NCBI RefSeq assembly: GCF_011759365.1
Contig: NZ_JAARLZ010000011.1
Coordinates: forward strand, 62,001 to 126,000
Direction of reading: 5' to 3'
Length of the DNA stretch: 64,000 bases
DNA from: Luteibacter anthropi
Lineage (GTDB): Bacteria > Pseudomonadota > Gammaproteobacteria > Xanthomonadales > Rhodanobacteraceae
The position numbers and the translations under genes were made by a program. Below are positions 8,017 through 16,580 of this stretch, piece after piece. Position 1 is the stretch's first letter, and the number at the start of each line of letters is the position of its first letter. The notes under the pieces are model-generated. The model made no database searches and was not told where the DNA came from. It saw nothing but the letters and a program-made list of their open reading frames with translations.

Positions 8017-9429
8017 ATGACCACGGAACACACCATGCACTGGGACCGAAAGGCCGCCCGCAAGGGCGACCTCGATGGCCAATTCCTCATGGGTTCGCTT
8101 TCGGCGGGCACATACAATCTGCCATCCTGCACCGTGCCCATGCGTCGCAAGGATGATCTGGTGACCTTCGCCTCGGAGGCGCAGGCCAAGGCTGCCGGCC
8201 TCAAGGCCTGCAAGGTGTGCAAGCCGGATCGCTACTACGCGACGCACGGCAACGGGCTCGGCGAATACCACCAACTCGCCGCACTTCTGGCGCGGAGGCC
8301 GGCATCTGTCGTGAATGGCGCGGCCCTGGCCGAAGTGATCGGAGCCACGCCTGAGCGACTGGAAGTGCTGGTGGGCGATCATGCGCATCTGACCGCCGCC
8401 GAATGGCTGGATCGCGAACGCTCGCGGTTCGCGGCACGAGCGCTCATTGGCGCAGGTACTTCCGTGTCGGCAGCAGGCACCGCCGCGGGCTTCGCTGATG
8501 AAGCGGTTTACAAAAGTGTGTTCAGCGCACACATGGCCATGTCTCCGCAGGACTACCGCAAGCTTGGGAGCAAGCAGGGATTCACAATCCAGTTGCCGGC
8601 GGACTACCAGACCGCCTATGTATTGGCCTACCAGGGACGTGACCCGGAAGGGATCGCCGAGCGCAGCGACGACAGCCGGGTGTGGAAAGCGCTGTCGACT
8701 CCCGATGGCCCGGTGGTGATGGAAATTCATCTACAGCGCGGCGCGGCCAGAATCACGGTAGAAGGCAAGCGGCCGGTAGGGCCGGAAAGCATGGCCAAGC
8801 TGCACCGTGATGCACTCAAGATCCTCGGCCTGGGCACGGACATCAGCCGGTTCGAGGCCGCCCATCCCGAGTTGGTGGGCATGCGCCGCGGCCTGCGTGT
8901 CACCCTCATACCCAGTGCGTTCGATGCGCTGGCGTGGGCCATCATGGGTCAGCAGATCAACGTGAGTTTCGCGGGTAGCCTGCGACGCGATCTCATCTTG
9001 CTGGCAGGGGAAAAAGTCGGCGACATGTATGTCCATCCCACGCCGGAACGCGTGGCCGGGCTGGATGCGTCCGACCTGACGAGCCGCCGATTTTCCCGCT
9101 CCAAGACAAAGTATCTACTGGACGTCGCCCAATCCATTGCAGCCGGCGAGCTGGACATCGAAGGTCTCGTCGATGGATCGGCGGTGTATGCGGAAGCCGC
9201 ACTCACGGCCCAGCACGGCGTCGGCGTCTGGACCGCGCGGTATGTCTTGATGCGTACGGGATTCGGCGATGCGGCACCGGTAGGGGATAGCGGTCTGGCA
9301 ACGGCCCTGCATCGGCTGCATCAGATGCCAGAACGCCCGGATGCCACCGGCACCGCCCGCTTGATGGCCCGGTATTCGCCGTGGCGAAGCCTGGCGAGCA
9401 TGCACTTGTGGGCATCCCTGAGCGCGTAG
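8017..9429 (+). CDS. AlkA-type DNA-3-methyladenine glycosylase with N-terminal Ada-like domain
   Basis: This fusion repairs alkylated bases. Numbered from the ATG at 8017, residues about 10-75 form an Ada zinc-domain fold. C38, C65 and C68 match E. coli Ada C42, C69 and C72, but the position of methyl-accepting C38 is Asn34. Residues about 80-185 resemble a degenerate AraC-type HTH. Residues about 190-470 are AlkA: an N-terminal strand domain, then HhH-GPD with IMGQQINVSFA and GVGVWTARY, and catalytic Asp at 424 (PVGDSGL). The protein should excise 3-methyladenine-type lesions, but direct methylphosphotriester sensing by the N-domain looks lost. An in-frame ATG at 7987 is an alternative start. 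A REP element lies upstream and no partner gene is evident. Confidence 0.9.
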   Translation: MTTEHTMHWDRKAARKGDLDGQFLMGSLSAGTYNLPSCTVPMRRKDDLVTFASEAQAKAAGLKACKVCKPDRYYATHGNGLGEYHQLAALLARRPASVVNGAALAEVIGATPERLEVLVGDHAHLTAAEWLDRERSRFAARALIGAGTSVSAAGTAAGFADEAVYKSVFSAHMAMSPQDYRKLGSKQGFTIQLPADYQTAYVLAYQGRDPEGIAERSDDSRVWKALSTPDGPVVMEIHLQRGAARITVEGKRPVGPESMAKLHRDALKILGLGTDISRFEAAHPELVGMRRGLRVTLIPSAFDALAWAIMGQQINVSFAGSLRRDLILLAGEKVGDMYVHPTPERVAGLDASDLTSRRFSRSKTKYLLDVAQSIAAGELDIEGLVDGSAVYAEAALTAQHGVGVWTARYVLMRTGFGDAAPVGDSGLATALHRLHQMPERPDATGTARLMARYSPWRSLASMHLWASLSA

Positions 9430-9636
9430 TTCGGCCAGCGGGTAGGCCGTGCCCATGGTTCACCCCGGACAACATCGCCGTGATGCGAAGAGACTTCGAC
9501 AATCCGGGCATGTCCCGGGCACGGCCGAACCGATCGACGACGGCGGTCAGCGGCGCAATCAGCCGCCCGGCCGTGGGGACAAGTCGTTGGTGGGCCGCCG
9601 CTGGGCTTCTTAGGCGTTCCGGTTTTTCGACGTATT

Positions 9637-9754
9637 TTAGCGTTTTTTCATGAATATTCGATTTTTTTAGCGTTTTAGGGTGATGGTTAACGTTTTGAAG
9701 AGATTCGGTGCTCGATAACGTTTTGGTATACGATTGCCTGAAAATTAGCATTTT
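9637..9754 (+). promoter_or_regulatory. Array of five direct TTARCGTTTT repeats upstream of fic
   Basis: Five same-orientation copies begin at 9637, 9667, 9687, 9715 and 9745: TTAGCGTTTT twice, TTAACGTTTT, ATAACGTTTT and TTAGCATTTT. They lie in an AT-rich stretch that ends 27 bp before the Fic ATG. Start-to-start spacings of 30, 20, 28 and 30 bp are close to whole helical turns, which suggests repeated binding of one regulator on the same DNA face. The binding protein is unknown. Confidence 0.6.
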
Positions 9755-9780
9755 TGAGATCTGGTTAAAGGATTTCCACC

Positions 9781-11325
9781 ATGCAGGTCGGCTTCAAGGC
9801 GCTCGCCGTGCAGTACGGCATTTCACCGGTACAACCCCTCCGCGTCGACTCCACGATCGGCGCAAGCCGCATGAGCCGCGACATCGGGGGGCAGGTCGAG
9901 AATCGCTATCCCGCGGCGTACCGCCCAAGCGATGATTTTGCCGGTCATTTCGAGTTCGGCCTCAAGTACGAAGATGTCCATCTGGAATTCTTTGCACGCT
10001 TGTTCGCCGTGGTTGGCCCTCAGCCGATCGAGGCCTGGTGCAGGAAGGAGCCTTTCGGTCAGTACGCCCGCCGCACGGGTTTCTTCTACGAGTGGCTGAC
10101 CGGTCATGCACTGGATGTCCCGGACGTAACGAACGGCGGCTACGTCGACGCCCTGCCAGCAGATCAGTATCTGGTTCGCACAGAGTCTGTGCGCGCGCGC
10201 CGCTGGCGCATCAACAACAACCTGCCCGGAACAAGGGAATTCTGTGCCGTGGTTCGCCGCACACCGGTTGTCCAGGAGGCACTGCAATTCGATCTCGGCG
10301 CCGAGTTGAATGAGTTGGACCGTACCTATGGCGCCGATGTTCTCCTGCGCGCTGCCAGTTGGTTGACCTTCAAGGAATCACGCGCGAGCTTTCTGATTGA
10401 GAAAGAAGCTGATCAGGCAGATCGCATCCAGCGATTTGCGCACGTCATCGCCCAGCATTGCGGCCATATCAAAGATCCACTGAGCAACGAAAGCCTGCAT
10501 ACGTTGCAAGCAGGGATCCTGGGTCATGAAGCATTCGGGCTCGGCTTGCGGCGCTCCCCCGTCTTCGTAGGCCAGGCCACGATGCGGGAAAATATCGTGC
10601 ACTACATAGCACCGCATTTCGACGACGTTGCATCGATGCTTGAGGGCCTGGCTGTGTTCGAGCAGGTAACGAAAGGAGCCGAATCACTGGCGCGCGCCGC
10701 TGTGCTCGCGTTCGGATTTGTGTACATTCACCCGATGCGGGATGGCAACGGGCGGCTCCATCGGTTCCTGATCAACGACACACTGGTTCGCGACAAGGCG
10801 TTGCCAGATGGAGTGATTCTACCGGTGTCCGCCACCATCACCAGCTCTGCCGCGTTCCGCTCAGGCTACGATAGCGCACTGGAAGTATTCTCCCGTCCGT
10901 TCATGCGGCGGTATGGGACGTCCTATCGTTTTGGTGAGCTAGTTACCTATGAAGACGGCACGCCGAGTAATTTCATCTTCGATGACTATGGCGATGCGCG
11001 ATCTGCATGGCGATATCCTGACCTGACCGAGCATGTGCAATATACCGCTCGCCTCGTTGCACACACGGTTCGGTCAGAGATGGCCGAGGAAGCCAGGGTG
11101 TTGATGGTTTTTCAGCGAGCAATGGAGAACCTCAAGGAGGTTGCTGAGATGCCCGATCAAGATGCTCATCGCATCATCCGTTCGGTGAAGGAGAATGGAT
11201 GGATGATCTCAGGGAAGCTAAGAAAGCAGTATCCAAAGCTCGGAGACGAACGTCGAGCTGCCCGGATACTGGAAGCCATCCGATCTGCATTTGAAGCTGA
11301 CGGGATCGACGAGCTGGGCGAGTAG
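9781..11325 (+). CDS. Fic family protein (putative AMP transferase)
   Basis: Fic enzymes usually transfer AMP from ATP to a hydroxyl side chain of a target protein. The 514-residue product has the core HPMRDGNGRLHRF at 317-329 (consensus HPFxxGNGRxxR, catalytic His317). An N-terminal SFLIEK at 203-208 corresponds to the inhibitory helix [S/T]xxxE[G/N] of class II Fic proteins, with Lys in place of Gly/Asn. N-terminal (about 1-190) and C-terminal (about 400-514) extensions are uncharacterised; the C-terminal end looks like a winged-helix (IIRSVKENGWMISGKLRKQ). It is monocistronic, with a distinctive AT-rich promoter containing five direct repeats. Substrate unknown. No antitoxin gene is seen, in keeping with a self-inhibited type. 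Confidence 0.88.
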   Translation: MQVGFKALAVQYGISPVQPLRVDSTIGASRMSRDIGGQVENRYPAAYRPSDDFAGHFEFGLKYEDVHLEFFARLFAVVGPQPIEAWCRKEPFGQYARRTGFFYEWLTGHALDVPDVTNGGYVDALPADQYLVRTESVRARRWRINNNLPGTREFCAVVRRTPVVQEALQFDLGAELNELDRTYGADVLLRAASWLTFKESRASFLIEKEADQADRIQRFAHVIAQHCGHIKDPLSNESLHTLQAGILGHEAFGLGLRRSPVFVGQATMRENIVHYIAPHFDDVASMLEGLAVFEQVTKGAESLARAAVLAFGFVYIHPMRDGNGRLHRFLINDTLVRDKALPDGVILPVSATITSSAAFRSGYDSALEVFSRPFMRRYGTSYRFGELVTYEDGTPSNFIFDDYGDARSAWRYPDLTEHVQYTARLVAHTVRSEMAEEARVLMVFQRAMENLKEVAEMPDQDAHRIIRSVKENGWMISGKLRKQYPKLGDERRAARILEAIRSAFEADGIDELGE

Positions 11326-11449
11326 CGGCCTGCTTCCCCGCGAATGACGATCGTGCGACCTTCCCTGGCCGAAGAAGCAGATGTCTTAAAAAATCGATGG
11401 CCACTGGGATGCTGCTCAACGTACCCATTTCTACGAAAATAGGCGGGGC

Positions 11450-12277
11450 TCAGGCTTCAGGTGCGGCCGTAAGCAGCTTCACCAGTTCGCCGAAACTCGC
11501 ACCCTCGGCACCCTTCGCAAGGTCACCGGCCTTCAGCTGTTCCATCGCCCGGCGCAGGTCGCCAAGCATGCGCATGTAGAGCGATGCGCCCATGCTCACG
11601 CGCTTTACGCCTGCGGCCTGTAGCTCGGCCAGTGGAACCGTGCCTGCCATCGTGCCTACCACAAGGTTGACCGGCTTGGGTGCCACGGCCTTCACGATAG
11701 CCACCACATGACTCATGTCCGACGGATACGGGGCGTAAAGGACATCGGCGCCGACGTCGGCAAAAGCGGTGAGGCGGCGGATCGTGTCGTCGAGGTCGGG
11801 ACGACCATGGAGATAATTGTCCGTGCGACCCGTAAGTACGATCTTCCCTTTGGCTACCTTGGCTGCGGCAGCGACGCGGGCCACGGCCTCATCGAAATCG
11901 CGGATGGGTTTGCCGGGATTCCCCGAGGTGTCTTCGATGCCAATGCCAGCAAGGCCGGCATCGATCGCCGCCTTCACGGTGGCGGCCACGTCATCGGGTG
12001 TGTCGCCGTAGCCGTCCTCGAAATCACCATTGACGGGCAGTCCTGTGATCCGGGTCAGTAGCTGCGCGTGGGCCAGGTGTTCTTCACGGCTGACGGTGTG
12101 GCGGCCGTCGACACGTCCCAGGGATGCAGCAAGCGCCGCAGAGGACGTGCCGAGCGATTCAAAGCCGGCCTCCTTCATGAACAGCGCGGAGCCACCGTCC
12201 CATGCATTGGGCATGACAAAGGCATTCGGCCGCTGGTGCAGGGCCAGGAAGCGTTCGTAAAGATCGTGCTGGGACAT
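11450..12277 (-). CDS. Isocitrate lyase/PEP mutase family enzyme
   Basis: The 275-residue protein is a TIM barrel of the isocitrate lyase/phosphoenolpyruvate mutase superfamily, which makes or breaks C-C or P-C bonds next to a carboxylate. Visible marks are VMPNAWDGGSA near the N-terminus, the metal-site block NGDFEDGYGD (about 83-92) and GIEDTSGNPGK (about 112-122), and the late strand motif GVKRVSMGAS. The KKCGH signature of isocitrate lyase is absent. It therefore belongs with the short uncharacterised members (methylisocitrate or dimethylmalate lyase-like, or carboxyphosphonoenolpyruvate mutase-like). It is cytoplasmic and stands alone. The substrate cannot be read from sequence. Confidence 0.85.
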   Translation of the reverse strand: MSQHDLYERFLALHQRPNAFVMPNAWDGGSALFMKEAGFESLGTSSAALAASLGRVDGRHTVSREEHLAHAQLLTRITGLPVNGDFEDGYGDTPDDVAATVKAAIDAGLAGIGIEDTSGNPGKPIRDFDEAVARVAAAAKVAKGKIVLTGRTDNYLHGRPDLDDTIRRLTAFADVGADVLYAPYPSDMSHVVAIVKAVAPKPVNLVVGTMAGTVPLAELQAAGVKRVSMGASLYMRMLGDLRRAMEQLKAGDLAKGAEGASFGELVKLLTAAPEA

Positions 12278-12352
12278 GGCGTCATCCTTCGGGGGCCGGG
12301 TGAAGCTAAGGCTACCCGAGATTGCCCACGACCAATGGATTTACCCGGCTCT

Positions 12353-12420
12353 TGTAGGAGCGCGCCTTGCGCGCGACCTGTTCAGCGCGAAAAGCGGTCG
12401 CGCGCAGGCGCGCTCCTACA
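12353..12420. repeat. REP palindrome 2
   Basis: Same 68-bp REP architecture as the element at 7860, with two substitutions in the inner arms (GACCTGTT, AAGCGGTC). It lies between two minus-strand genes. Confidence 0.9.
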
Positions 12421-12450
12421 GGGAGTGGTCGTCCGGGAGGTATTGTCTCG

Positions 12451-13728
12451 CTACGGGCGGGGGGGTAAGAGCGCATCCAGTATCACGGCATCCGCCATGG
12501 CACGATTACCCTCGTCACCCGGGTGCAAATGGTCGCCCGAGTCATAAGACACCGCCAGACGTTTCGGGTGCCCCGGGTCGCGTAGCACCGCATCGAAATC
12601 CACCACGGCATCGAACGTGCCACTCTCACGAATCCACGCATTGACCTGCTGGCGCAATGCGTCCTTGTCCGCCTGGTAATAATCGCTCAGTGGCGTATCC
12701 GGCAACGCCCCTTCGAACGGTGTCAGGGTGGCTCCCATCACGCGCAGGCCCCGGGCATGGGCCTGCTCCACCAGCTGCCTGTATGTGCTGGTCAACGTGG
12801 TTAGCGTGGGGCGCCGGTCGGTGCGGGCGAATGCCGTCCCCGGCCACGCGATATCGTTGATGCCGATCAGGACGATGATGCTCTTGATCCCGGGTTGCGC
12901 CAGTACGTCGCGGTCGAGTCTCGCCAGCACATTCACGCCCATGCCGTCGGATAGCAGGCGGCCACCGGAAATCCCTGCATTGATGACGGCCACACCATGC
13001 GGTGCCAGCCGGGCGGCCAGATAGTCCGGCCAGCGGTGATCGGTATCGAGGCTGGCCGTTGCACCATCGGTGATCGAGTCGCCGATGATGGCGATCGTCG
13101 ATGCAGTGGCAGTGCCATCGACCTGGATGCCGCTCAGCAGTAGCCGTGCGGTCGTCGTGATGGCGTGAGGTGTGGTCTTGTCGAAGGCTCTGGCTTTTGT
13201 CTGGTCGCCCGCGACGATCCAGCTCGTCTGCCGGCCATCCCAGTGGAAAGTTCGTACGGGAGTGGATGCGGGGAGATACGTATTGACGACAATACGGGCA
13301 AGCGACGGAACGCGCATGTTCACCGCATCGCTGATAAGCGACGCGCCCGGCGGAATGCTGGCGGTGATGTTTCCGCCGAAGGTTACCGGCTGCGGAGCTG
13401 CCGGAGCGTCACCTTGCGGTTCCCGTGCGACGGTAACAGGCCCGAGTATGAGCGGCTCGGTGCCGTAGGCATTGGAGAACACCAGCCGCATCCGTTCGCC
13501 GCCCAGGCTTATTCGCGCCGTCTGGTGCACGGTCTGGTCGTGCAGGATGGCGGGAACATTAGTGGGAAACAGGAAATCGGCGGCCCACACGGGCTGTGGA
13601 CTGGCCTGCCACGTGGCCACCCAGGCGTGAGGCGATGTCGGCAGGCTGTCTGCCGCCGAAGCGGTGGCCGTCACGAGGGTCGAGGTAGCGAGAAACACCC
13701 GTTGCAGCGAAGAGCCTGGGTGGGACAT
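12451..13728 (-). CDS. Secreted SGNH/GDSL hydrolase
   Basis: This is a secreted esterase/lipase-type hydrolase of the SGNH fold, about 425 residues from the preferred start at 13728. There a signal peptide begins (MSHPGSSLQRVFLATSTLVTA, cleavage near ASAAD). Upstream in-frame starts up to 13806 would bury the signal. Conserved blocks are GDSITDG (block I, nucleophile Ser), NAGISGGRLL (block II, Gly), IGINDI (block III, Asn) and DSGDHLHPGD (block V, Asp and His). An N-terminal about 170-residue beta domain precedes the catalytic domain, as in rhamnogalacturonan-acetylesterase-like proteins. It is divergent from a LysR regulator 105 bp away, which probably controls it. A paralogue with a lectin tail lies at 55742-57307. 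Confidence 0.9.
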   Translation of the reverse strand: MSHPGSSLQRVFLATSTLVTATASAADSLPTSPHAWVATWQASPQPVWAADFLFPTNVPAILHDQTVHQTARISLGGERMRLVFSNAYGTEPLILGPVTVAREPQGDAPAAPQPVTFGGNITASIPPGASLISDAVNMRVPSLARIVVNTYLPASTPVRTFHWDGRQTSWIVAGDQTKARAFDKTTPHAITTTARLLLSGIQVDGTATASTIAIIGDSITDGATASLDTDHRWPDYLAARLAPHGVAVINAGISGGRLLSDGMGVNVLARLDRDVLAQPGIKSIIVLIGINDIAWPGTAFARTDRRPTLTTLTSTYRQLVEQAHARGLRVMGATLTPFEGALPDTPLSDYYQADKDALRQQVNAWIRESGTFDAVVDFDAVLRDPGHPKRLAVSYDSGDHLHPGDEGNRAMADAVILDALLPPRP

Positions 13729-13833
13729 GGAAGGGGTCTCAATCAAAAGATGACCCATGGTGCAGCGCAGGTTGGCTCTGGAATAGACTGGCCGCCGGAA
13801 TAGCATTTGTGAAATGAATTCATCGGGGGCGTC

Positions 13834-14757
13834 ATGGCAGGCACGGATATCAACCGCATCCGGGAGCTGGAAGTGTTCGTGCGCGTCGTGGAGCTGGGAG
13901 GCTTCTCGGCGGCTGCCCGGGTGTCCGGCATGACCCCGTCGGCGGTGAGCAAGCTGGTCACGCGGCTGGAGCAGCGCCTGGGCTCACGCCTGTTGAACCG
14001 GTCGACGCGACAGGTGCTGCTCACGTCCGAGGGCTGCGCGTTCTACGAGCGTGGCGTTCGTGTGCTGGCCGATCTCGACGAGGCGGAACGTTGCGCGGGG
14101 GCACAGCAGGTGCCACGCGGTCGCCTGCGGGTGAATGCCAATGTGCCCTTCGGTCATCACTTCCTGCTGCCGCTCATCCCTGATTTCCTGGCGCGTTATC
14201 CGGACATTGCCCTGGACATCGTGCTGACCGATGAGGTCGTCGATATTCTTGAGCAGCGCACCGATGTGGCCGTACGTGCCGGGCCGCTCAAAAGCTCCAA
14301 TCTCATCGCAAGGCGACTGGGCGTCACCCGGATGGTGGTGGTTGGCTCACCAGATTATCTGGCGCAACACGGCAGGCCCACGACGCTGGATGAGCTGCAT
14401 GACCATAACCGCTTGTCCGCGACGTATGCGCGCGTGCAATCCGGGTGGCCGTTCCGGGAGATGGGTACGGATATCGTCATTCCGCCCACGGGTAACGTGC
14501 AGGCGAGTGACGGGGAAGCACTGCGTCGGTTGGCGGTGGCAGGGGTTGGTCTTGCCCGAATGGCGGCGTTTCAGGTCCGCGACGACATGGCAGCCGGGCG
14601 GCTTGAAGCGGTGCTTGAAGATCACAATCCCGGAGACCTGGAAGAAATACACGCGGTGTATGTGGGGCAGGGTGGACATCTTCCCCTGCGAGTGCGCGCG
14701 TTTCTGGATTTCCTGGCGGAGCAGGTGAATATCGAAAACGCTCCCCCGCTCGTGTAG
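13834..14757 (+). CDS. LysR family transcriptional regulator
   Basis: The 307-residue regulator has an N-terminal winged HTH at about residues 9-68 (LEVFVRVVELGGFSAAARV, SAVSKLVTRLEQRLGSRLL) and a periplasmic-binding-protein-like effector domain at about 95-300. It is divergent from the SGNH hydrolase gene with only 105 bp between starts, the usual layout of a LysR gene and its target. The ligand is unknown. The stop codon TAG is contributed by the left end of a REP fragment (TGTAGGAG at 14753), so the last residues (PPLV) may have been reshaped by that insertion. Confidence 0.93.
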   Translation: MAGTDINRIRELEVFVRVVELGGFSAAARVSGMTPSAVSKLVTRLEQRLGSRLLNRSTRQVLLTSEGCAFYERGVRVLADLDEAERCAGAQQVPRGRLRVNANVPFGHHFLLPLIPDFLARYPDIALDIVLTDEVVDILEQRTDVAVRAGPLKSSNLIARRLGVTRMVVVGSPDYLAQHGRPTTLDELHDHNRLSATYARVQSGWPFREMGTDIVIPPTGNVQASDGEALRRLAVAGVGLARMAAFQVRDDMAAGRLEAVLEDHNPGDLEEIHAVYVGQGGHLPLRVRAFLDFLAEQVNIENAPPLV

Positions 14758-14781
14758 GAGCGCGCCTTGCGCGCGACCAGT
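14753..14781. repeat. Half REP element overlapping the lysR stop codon
   Basis: Only the left arm of the REP (TGTAGGAGCGCGCCTTGCGC through ACCAGT) is present; the right arm is missing. The element supplies the TAG stop of the LysR gene. Confidence 0.85.
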
Positions 14782-15272
14782 CGGAGCGATGAGAGCGGAT
14801 CTCATCCGCGATGGATGCTCGCAAAAGCGCCTATCGCTCCGTTGTGCTGAGCCGGACAAGTTGGTCGATATGATCCATTTTCTTGCGCTTGAATCGAATG
14901 ATATTTCGATACTCAAGGGGCGCTTATGATGTGCTGCCATAACGGCAGTAAATTTCGAATTTGTCAGTGAAGGCTTACACAAAGCTCAGCTGACACCTAC
15001 GCGGTATGTCTCTTAATCTCATCACGCCGCATGCCGTGTCGAATGTGATGCCGAGATCGGCATCCATGAAGCACGGCATCGCAGGCGAGGTATGCAATCG
15101 GGGGGAGTGGGGCCGTATTGCACGACGAAACCAGAGAGGGCGGCAGCTGTCCGTCCTTCGTTCTGCTGGGAAGGGGCTGTGATCAATCACGTTTCGCTGA
15201 CGCGGCCCTGCAGGGCCGTTACCGAGTACTCCACAAGCACCTGTCATTTAGTCGATCAAAAGGCCACTTATA
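14782..15272. other. Intergenic region without a supported gene
   Basis: About 490 bp between lysR and the next small gene. Around 14880-14960 the sequence is AT-richer and promoter-like, with a short inverted repeat CTGCC/GGCAG near 14935-14950. Short frames here have no ribosome binding site or recognisable product. I see no RNA gene. Confidence 0.4.
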
Positions 15273-15752
15273 ATGAACGTCGTTATCAGCGGAGGTTTTC
15301 TTCCTGATCTTCCTCGGATCGTTGGTGTCATTGGCGTATCTGTGACAGATTTTGACTGGCATATCGCCAATGTCGAAGCAGCGCCCTGGGACGCCGGATC
15401 AGGGCAGGGATGGTTCAGTGGCGACGAATTGGCGAGCCGATTCGCTAACGATCCAGTCGACATCTACTGGGGAGTTTTCGACGCATTTCCAGCTGGTATG
15501 CGACCGAATATCGAAGTACAACCCTGGGCAGACGGAGATGCATCTGTCTGGGATGCCGATGCCAGACCTCAGATTGCCGGAGCAAAGTTTGAGATCGTTT
15601 ACTGGGATAGCGGTGACGTTATCCTAATTGGGTTGACCGAAGGTCAGGCCGCTTCGGTGACGAAGCGTATTCTCCGACGCACGCATAGGCTGATGGTTTC
15701 TGAACTGCATTCACGTCGTGGCTCACGGCACGAGCTGTGCGGATATGTTTAA
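15273..15752 (+). CDS. Hypothetical 159-residue protein
   Basis: No family was recognised with confidence. The product is acidic and Trp-rich, with alternating strands and loops (TDFDWHIANVEAAPWD, VDIYWGVFDAFP, AKFEIVYWDSGDVILIG) and no signal peptide or membrane segment. It is a single-domain cytoplasmic protein of a size and style common among immunity-type or DUF2691-like proteins, but that is only a resemblance of pattern. Its stop overlaps the start of the next gene (ATGTTTAA at 15745-15752), implying translational coupling with a small membrane protein. Confidence 0.6.
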   Translation: MNVVISGGFLPDLPRIVGVIGVSVTDFDWHIANVEAAPWDAGSGQGWFSGDELASRFANDPVDIYWGVFDAFPAGMRPNIEVQPWADGDASVWDADARPQIAGAKFEIVYWDSGDVILIGLTEGQAASVTKRILRRTHRLMVSELHSRRGSRHELCGYV

Positions 15753-15936
15753 GTTGATAATTTTTCACGAATTAATGGCCATGCTCTGGGCTGCATGCAT
15801 GACGATGATTGTCGTACTCATCTACCCGGGTTACGGGGCCATCTGGAAGGTGTTTCTTTTCTGGGGCGCGTTGGCCCAGGTGCTGGTGGCGCTTCGGGTG
15901 GCCATGGATAGAAGGAAGCGAAGGGCGAATCACTGA
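15745..15936 (+). CDS. Small two-helix membrane protein
   Basis: The 63-residue product has two predicted transmembrane helices (about residues 6-27, MAMLWAACMTMIVVLIYPG, and 32-52, WKVFLFWGALAQVLVALRV) and a positively charged C-terminal tail (MDRRKRRANH). The start ATG at 15745 overlaps the end of the upstream gene by 8 nt, indicating coupling. Function unknown. Confidence 0.55.
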   Translation: MFKLIIFHELMAMLWAACMTMIVVLIYPGYGAIWKVFLFWGALAQVLVALRVAMDRRKRRANH

Positions 15937-16047
15937 AAATTGGTTGCATTTGTCCCCTGCATGCAGGTGAGCGAGAGAGGCATGCAACCATGTCCATCCT
16001 GCCGGAGGATATGGGGTTCAAACGGGTATCACCAAAGTGATCATTGC

Positions 16048-16494
16048 ATGAGTTCGACGAATATCGACCCCGAAAATCCTTCACAACTCGTCGCTCGTAT
16101 CGACGAGGTGCTGGATAGCCTTGACGTATCGAATGACTTCCATACCGTGCCGACGATGGCCATCGCTTTTTGTGATGTGATACATGAATCGCTTACGACA
16201 TCTCAGAAATGTGCGTTGGCGGCGGCCCGTCGATACCTTTCGGCAGGAGATGGCGACGAAGCCGATAAATGGATTCTGGATCTCGCAAAACGAGTAGGAA
16301 AGCGTTATCCGGCGGGAACCGACCCCGTGGATATCGAGATGGAGCGCCTGGTATGGGGGGCGTTGAATCGAAACACCGTGTTGAGCGGAGTAGCGATTGA
16401 ATTTCTTCTCCTCACGGGGCAGGGCGCGGGCTTGTCATTCGAGCAGATGCGTCATGTCATGACGAATGCCCTGAGTAGCGTGGTTCCGATTTGA
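16048..16494 (+). CDS. Hypothetical helical protein, 148 residues
   Basis: From the ATG at 16048 (MSSTNIDPENPSQLVARI) the protein is almost entirely helical with no recognisable motif, signal peptide or membrane segment. An in-frame upstream ATG at 15940 would add 36 Cys/Pro-rich residues that look like untranslated sequence. It follows two other unknown small genes on the same strand (112-nt gap). The trio may be a small accessory cassette, but no toxin or effector is next to it to define a role. Confidence 0.55.
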   Translation: MSSTNIDPENPSQLVARIDEVLDSLDVSNDFHTVPTMAIAFCDVIHESLTTSQKCALAAARRYLSAGDGDEADKWILDLAKRVGKRYPAGTDPVDIEMERLVWGALNRNTVLSGVAIEFLLLTGQGAGLSFEQMRHVMTNALSSVVPI

Positions 16495-16580
16495 AAACGT
16501 TGGTCGCCAATGTGGCGATGCCGGTTTGATGTCGGCAAGACGATCAGGGGGCATGATGGATGATCCGTCTTTCCGGGTCA

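Noticed and set aside
9429-9530. Large inverted repeat after the alkA gene (GTTCGGCC / GGCCGAAC)
   Set aside because: Arms overlap a second, differently phased pair and the loop is long; no consistent hairpin or terminator could be drawn.
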